This document shows positions 23,808 to 31,198 of a stretch of DNA of 33,442 nt, one piece after another (position 1 is the stretch's first letter; the number at the start of each line of letters is the position of its first letter). Made by a program: the position numbers and the translations under genes. The stretch comes from JBBQVO01 sp038211505 (GTDB lineage Bacteria > Chloroflexota > Dehalococcoidia > DSTF01 > JACRBR01), in contig JBBQVO010000013.1 in NCBI GenBank assembly GCA_038211505.1, positions 1-33,442 on the forward strand. The letters are read 5' to 3'. Under the pieces are notes generated by a model. It ran no database searches. It saw only the letters and a list, made by a program, of their open reading frames with translations, and had not been told where the DNA came from.

Positions 23808-25355
23808 TTACGACGCCACGATCGGCTCCGTCCGCGACCCGGACGCTACCGCCAGCATGCGGTTCAATGCATTCATGTACGCCTTCGCGGAGGCGACGAT
23901 AATATCGGTGTCGGCGCTGCGGCCGACGTAGCTGCGCCCGCCCGCTTCGACGCGAATCGTCACTTCGCCCTGCGCGTCGATGCCCTCCGTGACGCTCTTG
24001 ACCGCGAATTCTGTCAGTTCGTTATCCACGCCGACGATCCGGTTGATCGCGCGATACACGGCATCGACCGGCCCGGTGCCCAGCGCGGCGTCGGCCTTGA
24101 CGGATCCATCCGGGCCGATCAACCGCACACTGGCCGTCGGCGATGCGTGATCGCCGCACGACACCTGGACGAAGTCGAGGTGATACAGCTCGGTCGCCGT
24201 CCGCAGCTTGTCGGCGACGATTGCTTCCAGGTCGCGGTCATCGATCTCGGCCTTCTTGTCTGCCAGCTCCTTGAAGGCCAGGAACGCGCGCGACAGCTCT
24301 TCCTCCGTCAGGTCGTAGCCCAACTCCTCCAGCCGCGACTTGAAGCCGTGGCGGCCGGACACCTTGCCCAGCACGATCTCGCCGCCACCGGAGGGCCAGC
24401 CGATGTCCTTGGCGTCCATGATCTCGTACGTCTGGCGCATCTTCAGCACGCCGTCCTGGTGGATGCCGGATTGATGGCGGAACGAGTTGGCGCCGACGAT
24501 CGCCTTATTTGGCTGCAGGCTCATCCCCGTCAGCGTCGAGACGAGGCGGCTCGTGCGGTACAGCTCCTTCGTGTTGATGTTCGTCCCGACGCCCAGATAG
24601 TCGCCGCGCGTCTTGATCGCCATCGCCACTTCTTCGAGCGCGGCGTTGCCCGCGCGTTCGCCGATGCCGTTGATGCACGTCTCAATCTGCCGCGCGCCCG
24701 CCCGCACCGCCGCCAGCGAGTTCGCGACCGCCAGCCCGAGATCGTTGTGGCAGTGCACGGAGATCCGCGCCTTGTGGATGTTCGGCACGTGCTCCTTGAT
24801 ATCGTTCAGGAACGCGACGAACTCTTCCGGCACGGTGTAGCCCACGGTGTCGGGGATGTTCACCGTCGTCGCGCCCGCCTCGATGCACTGCTCGAGCATC
24901 CAGTAGACGAAGTCGCGATCGCTGCGCGTCGCATCCATCGGACTGAACTCGACATCGCTGCAATAGCCGGCGGCGCGCGCCACCATCGTGCGCGCCATCT
25001 CCAGCACCGTCTCTTTGTCCTTCGCCAGCTGATGCATGATGTGGATGTCGCTGCTGGACAGGAAGACGTGAATCCGCGGCTGAACGCCGCCCTTCACTGC
25101 GTTCCAGCAGGCATCGACCGCATCCGGATCGGCGTGCGCCAGCCCAGCGATCTGCGAGCCCTTGATCTCGCGCGCGATCGCTTCGACGGCTTCGAAGTCG
25201 CCCGGGGATGTCCGCGGGAAGCCCGCCTCGATGATGTCGACGCCGAGCTTCTCAAGCTGCTTCGCGATCTCCATCTTGTCGGCGGCGGTCAACGCGACGC
25301 CGGGCGATTGCTCGCCGTCACGCAGGGTCGTATCGAAGATCAGTACCTTTTCCAT
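23808..25355 (-). CDS. leuA: 2-isopropylmalate synthase
   Basis: 515 residues from ATG 25355 with GGAG seven bases upstream. The TIM-barrel catalytic domain opens with IFDTTLRDGEQSPG, has the metal ligands in SVHCHNDLGLAVANSLAA and the CINGIGERAGNAALEEV motif. The C-terminal LeuA dimer/regulatory domain (about 370-510) is present, so feedback inhibition by leucine is expected. It condenses acetyl-CoA with 2-ketoisovalerate, the first committed step to leucine. Upstream is a 147-base gap with a strong hairpin; downstream is the AbrB/PIN module instead of leuC or leuB. Confidence 0.96.
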   Translation of the reverse strand: MEKVLIFDTTLRDGEQSPGVALTAADKMEIAKQLEKLGVDIIEAGFPRTSPGDFEAVEAIAREIKGSQIAGLAHADPDAVDACWNAVKGGVQPRIHVFLSSSDIHIMHQLAKDKETVLEMARTMVARAAGYCSDVEFSPMDATRSDRDFVYWMLEQCIEAGATTVNIPDTVGYTVPEEFVAFLNDIKEHVPNIHKARISVHCHNDLGLAVANSLAAVRAGARQIETCINGIGERAGNAALEEVAMAIKTRGDYLGVGTNINTKELYRTSRLVSTLTGMSLQPNKAIVGANSFRHQSGIHQDGVLKMRQTYEIMDAKDIGWPSGGGEIVLGKVSGRHGFKSRLEELGYDLTEEELSRAFLAFKELADKKAEIDDRDLEAIVADKLRTATELYHLDFVQVSCGDHASPTASVRLIGPDGSVKADAALGTGPVDAVYRAINRIVGVDNELTEFAVKSVTEGIDAQGEVTIRVEAGGRSYVGRSADTDIIVASAKAYMNALNRMLAVASGSRTEPIVAS

Positions 25356-25416
25356 GTATCGCTCCGGTTCCACGCTCGCCACGGGGCGAGCACAACATGA
25401 TGCTCTGTTCCGTGCC

Positions 25417-25446
25417 GGCCCTCCCTCCGCGTCGCGGATGAGGGCC
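25417..25446 (-). promoter_or_regulatory. Strong hairpin in the leuA upstream gap
   Basis: GGCCCTC/GAGGGCC outer stem and TCCGC/GCGGA inner stem with a 3-base loop. It is in the 147-base gap between the lipoprotein gene and leuA. There is no T tract, so it is not a classic terminator; it may be a processing or attenuation element that tunes leuA expression. Confidence 0.5.
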
Positions 25447-25502
25447 GCGGAAGTGTGAGCGAACCACATCGTTCGGGATGCATGGAATCAGTCGTCATCT
25501 TC

Positions 25503-25892
25503 TCAAACCACATCGTCGCAGGTCCCGTTGGGCTTCACCGCTTCAACGGCCCATGTCCCCTTCGTCAGTGTCGCGACGTACACCCGCACTGCCTTCGTAA
25601 ACGGTGTCTTTGACGTCGTGTACGTGTACTCGACGCAGTTGCGCGCCGTCACCGACTGCTTCTTCTGATCTGACGTCACGGCCAGCGACCGGATCGTCCC
25701 CGTGCCTACGCCGTTGATCGACGTGCCCTCGGGCAGCCGTCCGCCCGCGCGCTCCTGCTCGAAGAACTGCACGACGGCGCTCGCCGACTGGCCGTCGTAC
25801 TTGCGCGGATTGCTCGATCCACCGCAGGCCGCCAGCGTCGCCATTCCCAGCGAGGCACAGAATACAAACAGCCAGATCGCCCGCATGTGCAT
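25503..25892 (-). CDS. Small predicted lipoprotein within the ilv-leu operon
   Basis: 129 residues with a lipoprotein signal peptide: hydrophobic stretch then lipobox LAAC, with C23 as the acylated residue followed by GGSS. The mature part of about 105 residues has no family I recognise; it contains ARNCVEYTYTT and a C-terminal cysteine (GTCDDVV), so a disulfide is possible. It starts three bases after the ilvC stop, so it is almost surely co-transcribed. ATG 25886 is an alternative start. Its job in a biosynthetic operon is unclear. Confidence 0.75.
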   Translation of the reverse strand: MHMRAIWLFVFCASLGMATLAACGGSSNPRKYDGQSASAVVQFFEQERAGGRLPEGTSINGVGTGTIRSLAVTSDQKKQSVTARNCVEYTYTTSKTPFTKAVRVYVATLTKGTWAVEAVKPNGTCDDVV

Positions 25893-25895
25893 CGC

Positions 25896-26894
25896 TCAGC
25901 GACTCTTCTTCAACCAGGCCATCATGCCGCGCAGCTCCGCGCCGACGGTCTCGATCGGATGCTCGGCGTTGATCCGCCGCAGCGCGTTGAAACTCGGCCT
26001 CCCCGCCTGGTTCTCCAGGATCCACTCCTTCGCGAAGGTGCCATCCTGGATCTGACCCAGCACCTTCTTCATGTTCTCCTTCACGTGAGCGTCGACGACA
26101 ACCGGCCCGCGCGTGTAGTCGCCGAACTCGGCGGTGTCGCTGATCGAGTAGCGCATGTACTCCATGCCGCCTTCGTACATCAGGTCGACGATCAGCTTCA
26201 GCTCGTGCATGCATTCGAAGTACGCCAGCTCCGGCTGGTAGCCTGCCTCGACCAGCGTCTCGAACGCCGCTTTCACGAGCGACGTCGTGCCGCCGCACAG
26301 CACCGACTGCTCGCCAAACAGATCTGTCTCCGTCTCTTCCTTGAACGTCGTCTCGAGCACGCCGGCGCGCGTCGCGCCGATGCCGCAGGCGTACGCCATT
26401 GCGATCTGCTTCGCGTTCTCGGTCGCGTTTTGGTGGACGGCGATCAACGCCGGCACGCCGCCGCCTTCGGTGTACACGCGTCGTACGAGATGGCCGGGCC
26501 CCTTCGGCGCAACCATCGTCACATCTACGTCGTCCGGCGTCTTCACCTGGTCGTAATGCACGTTGAAGCCGTGCGCCCACATCACCATGTTGCCCGGCTT
26601 GAGGCCATCGGCTATGTGCCCGTAGTAGATCTCCTTCGCCACCTGATCCGGCGCCAGGATCATGATGATGTCGGATTCCTCGGCGACCTCACGCACGGTG
26701 CCGACGCGCAGTCCCGCGTCCTCCGCCGGCTTCCACGACTTCGACCCCGGATACAGCCCGACGAGCACGTCGCAGCCGCTGTCCTTGAGGTTCATCGCGT
26801 GCGCGTGGCCCTGGCTCCCGAATCCGATCACGCCGATCGTCTTGCCCTTGAGCAGCGACATGTCAGCGTCTTTGTCGTAGTACATCTGTGGCAT
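25896..26894 (-). CDS. ilvC: Ketol-acid reductoisomerase
   Basis: 332 residues, class I (short) KARI. The N-terminal Rossmann fold has IGVIGFGSQGHAHAMNL, and the cofactor loop VGLYPGSKSW keeps the serine and lysine associated with NADPH use, although the usual arginine is a tyrosine. The C-terminal knotted domain has the metal site DLFGEQSVLCGG and the EGGMEYMRYSISDTAE region. It converts acetolactate or acetohydroxybutyrate to the dihydroxy acid. It lies 78 bases after ilvN; AGGA lies about nine bases before the ATG. Confidence 0.96.
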   Translation of the reverse strand: MPQMYYDKDADMSLLKGKTIGVIGFGSQGHAHAMNLKDSGCDVLVGLYPGSKSWKPAEDAGLRVGTVREVAEESDIIMILAPDQVAKEIYYGHIADGLKPGNMVMWAHGFNVHYDQVKTPDDVDVTMVAPKGPGHLVRRVYTEGGGVPALIAVHQNATENAKQIAMAYACGIGATRAGVLETTFKEETETDLFGEQSVLCGGTTSLVKAAFETLVEAGYQPELAYFECMHELKLIVDLMYEGGMEYMRYSISDTAEFGDYTRGPVVVDAHVKENMKKVLGQIQDGTFAKEWILENQAGRPSFNALRRINAEHPIETVGAELRGMMAWLKKSR

Positions 26895-26972
26895 GCGTTG
26901 GTGTTCCTGTCCCGGCTACTACTCGCCCCCGGCGATGTTGATGCGTGTGCGACCCGTCGCCCATCGCGGCAG

Positions 26973-27548
26973 TCAGATCAAACTCCCGACTTTCGGCTTG
27001 CCTTCGCCGGCCGAGCGATAGTGGCGGTACTGGCCGTTCTGCGCGGGCGCCGTCACGGTCGATGTGCCGCCGCGCACCATCGCCACGCGGCCGGTGCGCA
27101 CCAGCTCCTTCAGCCCGAACGGCGTCAGCATGCCGATCAGCGCGTCGATCTTCTCCTCCGTGCCGGTCGTCTCGATGACGAGTGAGTCGGCGGCGACGTC
27201 GACGATCTTCGCGCGGAAGACGTCGACGATCTCGATCACGGCGCCGCGGTTCTCTCGCGTCGTCGCGATCTTGATCAGCGCCAGCTCCCGTGCGATCACC
27301 TGCTGGTCGCTGACGTCCGTGATCTTGACGACCTCGATCACCTTGTACAGTTGCTTCGTCACCTGCTCGATGTCGTTCGACGCGCCATCGACGGTGAAGG
27401 TCATGCGCGACAGCCCGGCCACTTCGCTGTGCCCGACGGTAAGACTCTCGATGTTGAAGCCGCGTTGCCGCCATTTGCTGGCGATCTTGTTGAGCACGCC
27501 CGGCCGGTTCTCGACCAGCGCGACGATCGTGTGCAGTCTGCCGCTCAT
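26973..27548 (-). CDS. ilvN: Acetolactate synthase small (regulatory) subunit
   Basis: 191 residues. The N-terminal ACT domain (about 4-78) opens with HTIVALVENRPGVLNKIASKW and FNIESLTVG; a second ferredoxin-like domain follows (about 85-160). It activates IlvB and confers valine feedback. The ATG overlaps the ilvB stop as ATGA, so the two are translationally coupled and made in proportion. The last 25 residues (NGQYRHYRSAGEGKPK) are an extension. Confidence 0.95.
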   Translation of the reverse strand: MSGRLHTIVALVENRPGVLNKIASKWRQRGFNIESLTVGHSEVAGLSRMTFTVDGASNDIEQVTKQLYKVIEVVKITDVSDQQVIARELALIKIATTRENRGAVIEIVDVFRAKIVDVAADSLVIETTGTEEKIDALIGMLTPFGLKELVRTGRVAMVRGGTSTVTAPAQNGQYRHYRSAGEGKPKVGSLI

Positions 27549-29245
27549 CGCGCGTACTCCGGTTCTCCGACCTTCGGCTGGTCGATCGTGTCCGACAGGC
27601 TGACGCCGGGCGGCATCATCGGATAGCAGTCCTCGACTTCCTCCACCTCGAAGTCGATCAGCACCGCGCCCGGATGACGCAGCGCCGCTTCGATCGACGA
27701 CTCGACCATCGACTTCTCGGTGACGCGCATCGCGCTGATGCCCATGGCCTCGGCGATTTTCACGAAATCCGGCTGGAACATCCGCACCGCCGACAGGTTG
27801 TGGTCGTAGAACTTATCCTGCCACTGCCGCACCATGCCGAGATAGTGGTTGTTGATGATCGCGAACTTGATCGGCAGCTCGTACTCGGTGCAGAGCGCGA
27901 GCTCCTCCATCGTCATCTGGAAGCCGCCGTCGCCGCAGAACGCCCACACTGTGTCGTGCGGCCGGGCGAACTGCACGCCGATGGCGGCCGGCACTTCGAA
28001 TCCCATGGTCCCGGCTCCGCCCGACGTGACGAACGAGTACGGGTTGTCGCTCCAGAAATACTGCGCCGCCCACATCTGATGCTGGCCGACGCCCGTCGCG
28101 TAGTACGCCTTCGGCCCCGACATCTCGTAGATCTTGTTGATCACGTACTGCGGCACGATGCGATCGCTCTCCGGGATCGTGATCGACGGATGCTTCTCTC
28201 GCATGTCCCGGAACCAGCCGCGCCACTCGTCGTGACGGGCAGGCTGGACGTGCGGGATCAGCTGCTGCAAGACCGTGCGCACGTCGCCGACGATCGGGAT
28301 CATCGTCTTGACGTTCTTCCCGATCTCCGCCGGATCGATGTCGATGTGGATGATCTTCGCGTTCGGCGCGAAATCCTTGAGCGATCCCGTGACGCGATCG
28401 TCGAAGCGCATGCCGATGCCGATTACCAGATCCGCTTCCTGGATGCCCATGTTGTTCCAGTACATGCCGTGCATCCCCGGCATCCCCATATTCAGGTCGT
28501 GCGATCCCGGCATGCCGCCCAGACCGAGCAGGGTCGTGATCACCGGGATCTGCGCCTTCTCCGCCAGCTCACGCAGTTCATCCGCGGCGCGCGAGATGAC
28601 GACGCCGTGGCCGGCGAGGATCAGTGGCTTCTGCGACTCATCGATCAGTTGCGCCGCTTTCTTCACCTGCTGCGGATGCCCCTGCATCTTCGGCTGGTAG
28701 CCGGCGATATCGACGTGATCGGGGTACACGAACTCGCACAACGCCTGCTGCACATCGCGCGGGATGTCGACGAGCACCGGCCCCGGCCGCCCCGTCGTCG
28801 CGATGTGAAACGCTTCGGCGATCGTTGGCGCGATGTCCTCGACATCGAGCACGAGCCAGTTCTGCTTGACGATCGGGATCGTGATGCCTGTGATGTCGGC
28901 TTCTTGGAACCCGTCGCGGCCGAGCAGCCACGACACCACCTGGCCGGTGATGCACACCAGCGGCACCGAATCCATCCATGCGTTGGCGATGCCCGTGACG
29001 AGATTCGTCGCGCCGGGCCCGGACGTCGCCCAGACGACTCCGGCTTTGCCGCTGACGCGGGCGTAGGCATCGGCCGCGTGCGCGGCGCCCTGCTCGTGAC
29101 GCGCGAGAATGTGCTTGACGTCGGGATACTTATGCAGCGCGTCGTACATCGGCAGGTTCGCGCCACCGGGGTAGCCGAAGATGAATTCGACGCCCTCCTT
29201 GCGCAAACACTCCATGATGATCTCTGCGCCGTTGATCTTGGTCAT
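27545..29245 (-). CDS. ilvB: Acetolactate synthase large (catalytic) subunit
   Basis: 566 residues from ATG 29245; GAGGAG seven bases upstream makes this better than the ATG at 29275. It is a ThDP enzyme: E51 in RHEQGAAHAADAYAR activates the cofactor, and the ThDP-Mg motif is GDGGFQMTMEEL to NN (about 430-460). FAD-type central domain from about 190 to 340. It makes acetolactate from two pyruvates (or acetohydroxybutyrate). It is the first enzyme gene of the operon and follows a T-box leader by about 300 nt. Confidence 0.96.
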   Translation of the reverse strand: MTKINGAEIIMECLRKEGVEFIFGYPGGANLPMYDALHKYPDVKHILARHEQGAAHAADAYARVSGKAGVVWATSGPGATNLVTGIANAWMDSVPLVCITGQVVSWLLGRDGFQEADITGITIPIVKQNWLVLDVEDIAPTIAEAFHIATTGRPGPVLVDIPRDVQQALCEFVYPDHVDIAGYQPKMQGHPQQVKKAAQLIDESQKPLILAGHGVVISRAADELRELAEKAQIPVITTLLGLGGMPGSHDLNMGMPGMHGMYWNNMGIQEADLVIGIGMRFDDRVTGSLKDFAPNAKIIHIDIDPAEIGKNVKTMIPIVGDVRTVLQQLIPHVQPARHDEWRGWFRDMREKHPSITIPESDRIVPQYVINKIYEMSGPKAYYATGVGQHQMWAAQYFWSDNPYSFVTSGGAGTMGFEVPAAIGVQFARPHDTVWAFCGDGGFQMTMEELALCTEYELPIKFAIINNHYLGMVRQWQDKFYDHNLSAVRMFQPDFVKIAEAMGISAMRVTEKSMVESSIEAALRHPGAVLIDFEVEEVEDCYPMMPPGVSLSDTIDQPKVGEPEYAR

Positions 29246-29340
29246 TTCGCTGCTCCTCATCATCTTCCCCGCCACGGGCCGATGTCGATCGTGTCTGGTG
29301 GGTCCCGTCCCCTTCGGCTGCGAGCGCGCGGCGAGGGGCG

Positions 29341-29487
29341 TTAGAGCGGAAGGCTCGGCAGGCCGAGCACGAGAAGCTCAAGCGCTACCGGCACGAGGGA
29401 GCGCGCTACGTCGCGGTCGCGGTGAATCCGCGTGGCGGATGCCGCGACCGGTAGAACCTCCAGAGGAGCTGCGTTGTAGTTCATCAT
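29341..29487 (-). CDS. Leu/Val-rich short ORF in the ilvB leader
   Basis: 48-codon frame (ATG 29487, TAA 29343-29341) between the T-box terminator and ilvB. It contains ten leucines and six valines; nine Leu and three Val fall in the last 18 residues (LVPVALELLVLGLPSLPL). Two perfect or near-perfect hairpins lie over it (29415-29449 and 29353-29368), the second right on the leucine codons. This is the layout of an attenuation leader peptide, but the ribosome site is weak (AGTGGA) and no T tract follows the hairpins. Confidence 0.35.
   Translation of the reverse strand: MMNYNAAPLEVLPVAASATRIHRDRDVARSLVPVALELLVLGLPSLPL
29353..29368 (-). promoter_or_regulatory. Hairpin on the leucine codons of the leader ORF
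   Basis: GCTCGG/CCGAGC, 6-bp perfect stem, 4-base loop, inside the LVLGLPS codons. Confidence 0.5.
29415..29449 (-). promoter_or_regulatory. Long hairpin in the ilvB leader
   Basis: Outer stem GGTCGCGG/CCGCGACC (8 bp) and inner stem ATCCGC/GCGGAT (6 bp) with a 3-base loop and a small asymmetric bulge. It is one of the strongest hairpins of the window, within the Leu-rich ORF and upstream of ilvB. Confidence 0.65.
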
Positions 29488-29540
29488 GTCCACTTTGGCG
29501 GAACCATCCGCCATTCAAGTCTCGGCATCCGCAGGCTAAC

Positions 29541-29567
29541 AAAAAACCCGTCCACTAAAGGGACGGG
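29541..29567 (-). terminator. T-box terminator hairpin
   Basis: On the minus strand CCCGTCC, a 7-base loop and GGACGGG, then six T residues. The 5' arm overlaps the region just after the T-box, so pairing is mutually exclusive with the antiterminator, as in transcriptional T-box switches. Confidence 0.95.
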
Positions 29568-29780
29568 TAAACCCGCGGTGCCACCCTTCTTCCCTGCCGA
29601 AACAGGGCTCTCGGAGCGAAGTAACGGTCGCGACCCGGTCGAAGCTGAGTCGCCCATCGCGACCTCACCCCGACAGCTCAGCGCTGAGTTCGATTCGTGC
29701 CTGCCGCCGGTCTTCCACCTGCACCGGCTCGATTGGGGCCGCATCCGAATCTACTGCTGCGCGTCCACGCTGCGTATGTG
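29541..29780 (-). ncRNA. T-box riboswitch leader of the ilv-leu operon
   Basis: A complete T-box leader. The T-box core GGGTGGCACCGCGG lies at 29586-29573. Before it come a stem III hairpin (CCCTG/CAGGG) and the linker AAGAA. Stem I is recognisable: loop-E strand AGTA (29755-29752), helix GATTCG (29751-29746) pairing with CGAATC (29697-29692), loop-E strand GAA (29691-29689), then CTCAGC before the lower-stem GCTG that pairs with CAGC. The apical part has GCCGGT/ACCGGC around a loop with GGTGGAAG. Uncharged tRNA pairing with specifier and with the UGGC bulge would prevent termination. Counting one base after GAA, the specifier is TCA (Ser, 29687-29685); one base earlier it would be CTC (Leu). 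Confidence 0.93.
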
Positions 29781-29786
29781 ACTGGC

Positions 29787-29816
29787 AGTATAAAGATGAC
29801 GTAACAGCGGTGTCAA
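29787..29816 (-). promoter_or_regulatory. Sigma70-type promoter of the ilv-leu operon
   Basis: -35 TTGACA (29816-29811, perfect), 18-base spacer, -10 TATACT (29792-29787). The start of transcription is expected near 29780, just before the T-box stem I. Confidence 0.88.
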
Positions 29817-29921
29817 CTCGATCCGTCGTCTCACGCGTGAGGATTCACCGAGGATCCGTTCCGCGGACAAGCCCTTGTCTCCGACAAGACGCGGATCCCT
29901 GGCGGCCGCCACGACACCCGC

Positions 29922-29949
29922 AATCGGCGGACGCCAATCGGCGGACGCC
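29922..29949. repeat. Two tandem 14-bp units
   Basis: AATCGGCGGACGCC occurs twice in direct succession, with a partial third copy (AATC), in the gap between the ilv promoter and the solute-binding lipoprotein gene. Confidence 0.8.
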
Positions 29950-30020
29950 AATCTCATATCCGCGGCGCGCTTCATCCGCTACGCTCGTGTGCGACCGGCG
30001 ATGTAGTGCGAGGTGCCTTA

Positions 30021-31022
30021 GTGAGACGGACGATCGTGAGGGCGGCCGCGGTAGGCGGACTTCTTGTGGCGGGCGTTCTCGCACACGCATGCGGCGGCGG
30101 TGGCGGCGCGACCAAGACGGCAACTCCGGCGCCGACACCGACCCGGCCCGCAGCCGCCGACAACGGCCACACGAGCTACCCGCTCACTGTCACTGACATG
30201 CTCGGACGGAGTGTCACCTTCACCTCGGCGCCCAACGTCGTCGCGGCGCTCAGCCCGACGACGGTCGAATACGTCTTCGCCACCGGCGCCCGCAGCCGCA
30301 CCCGATCCACGGACACGACGTTCCCAGATCTCGCGTCATTCGCCGTGGACGTCGGGCCGGTCACGCAGCCGAACCTCGATCTCGTCGCCGCCCAGAAACC
30401 GCAGCTGATCGTCGCCGATGCGACCCTCCAGTCCGGCCTCCGCGGCAAGCTCGAAGCGCTCGGTGTCAACGTCCTGTTCCTTGGCGCGCCCACGTACCGC
30501 GATGCCATAGCTCAACTGACGTTGCTCGAGTCCGTGCTCGACAAATCCGTCGATTCGGAGAATGCGGTGGGCAACCTGCGGAGCACGCTTGGCACGACGC
30601 AAGCGAGCCTGCCCGCCGCTCAGCCGAAGGTTCTGTTTCTCTACGGCACGCCCGCCGACTTCGTCGCGGCAAAGCCGGCGTCGTACGCCGGCTCAATGCT
30701 CGAACTCGTGCAGGGACGGAACGTGATCGGCGAGCAGCCGGACGCCGCGGCGATGCCCGGGTTCGCGAAGCTCACGTTGGCGGAGATCATCGCCGCAAAA
30801 CCCGACGTCATCGTCGCCGCCAGCACGAAAGCGAACGGGGCACCGACGATATCGAGCGCTATCACGGCCGATTCGGCATGGGCCGATGTGCCGGCCGTGA
30901 AGAACAAGCGCGTCGTCGAGGTCGACCCCGTCGTGTCGGTGCAGGTGCCCGGCCCACGCGGCTGGATCGCCATGCAAGCCCTCGCCGCCGCGCTCTACCC
31001 GCAGGTGTTTGACCAGCAATAG
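30021..31022 (+). CDS. ABC-type solute-binding lipoprotein (BtuF/FepB-like)
   Basis: 333 residues from GTG 30021, with GAGGTG about seven bases upstream; GTG 30006 is possible. Signal peptide with lipobox AHAC (C24), then a Gly run and a Thr/Pro linker. The mature part is a type III (helical-backbone) binding protein: VTDMLGRSVTF, ALSPTTVEYVFATG, VGPVTQPNLDLVAAQKPQLIV in the N lobe and AEIIAAKPDVIV plus VEVDPVVSVQVPGPRG in the C lobe. Relatives bind cobalamin, heme or ferric siderophores. No permease or ATPase gene is adjacent and no cobalamin riboswitch precedes it, so the ligand is open. Confidence 0.87.
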   Translation: MRRTIVRAAAVGGLLVAGVLAHACGGGGGATKTATPAPTPTRPAAADNGHTSYPLTVTDMLGRSVTFTSAPNVVAALSPTTVEYVFATGARSRTRSTDTTFPDLASFAVDVGPVTQPNLDLVAAQKPQLIVADATLQSGLRGKLEALGVNVLFLGAPTYRDAIAQLTLLESVLDKSVDSENAVGNLRSTLGTTQASLPAAQPKVLFLYGTPADFVAAKPASYAGSMLELVQGRNVIGEQPDAAAMPGFAKLTLAEIIAAKPDVIVAASTKANGAPTISSAITADSAWADVPAVKNKRVVEVDPVVSVQVPGPRGWIAMQALAAALYPQVFDQQ

Positions 31023-31138
31023 TCATGCGTAGGGCGCATGCCATCGCCGCGGATGAGAGTCGCCGCTTCTTCGCACGCGTTACGTGAATCGCCTACCCGC
31101 GGCGAGCTGACACGCGTCCCGTCGTCTTGCACGGAGAA

Positions 31139-31162
31139 GCCCGGCGCGCCAACGCGCCGGGC
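31139..31162. terminator. Bidirectional hairpin between convergent genes
   Basis: Perfect 10-bp stem GCCCGGCGCG/CGCGCCGGGC with a CCAA loop, between the solute-binding lipoprotein gene and the thiolase gene. T-rich sequence is weak on both sides. Confidence 0.7.
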
Positions 31163-31198
31163 CTCTACCATCTTAACTACGAACCGATCACAAACCAG

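Noticed and set aside
29821..30020. Cobalamin riboswitch ahead of the BtuF-like gene
   Set aside because: No B12-box or other conserved riboswitch blocks could be found; only a 14-bp tandem duplication and a small hairpin are present.
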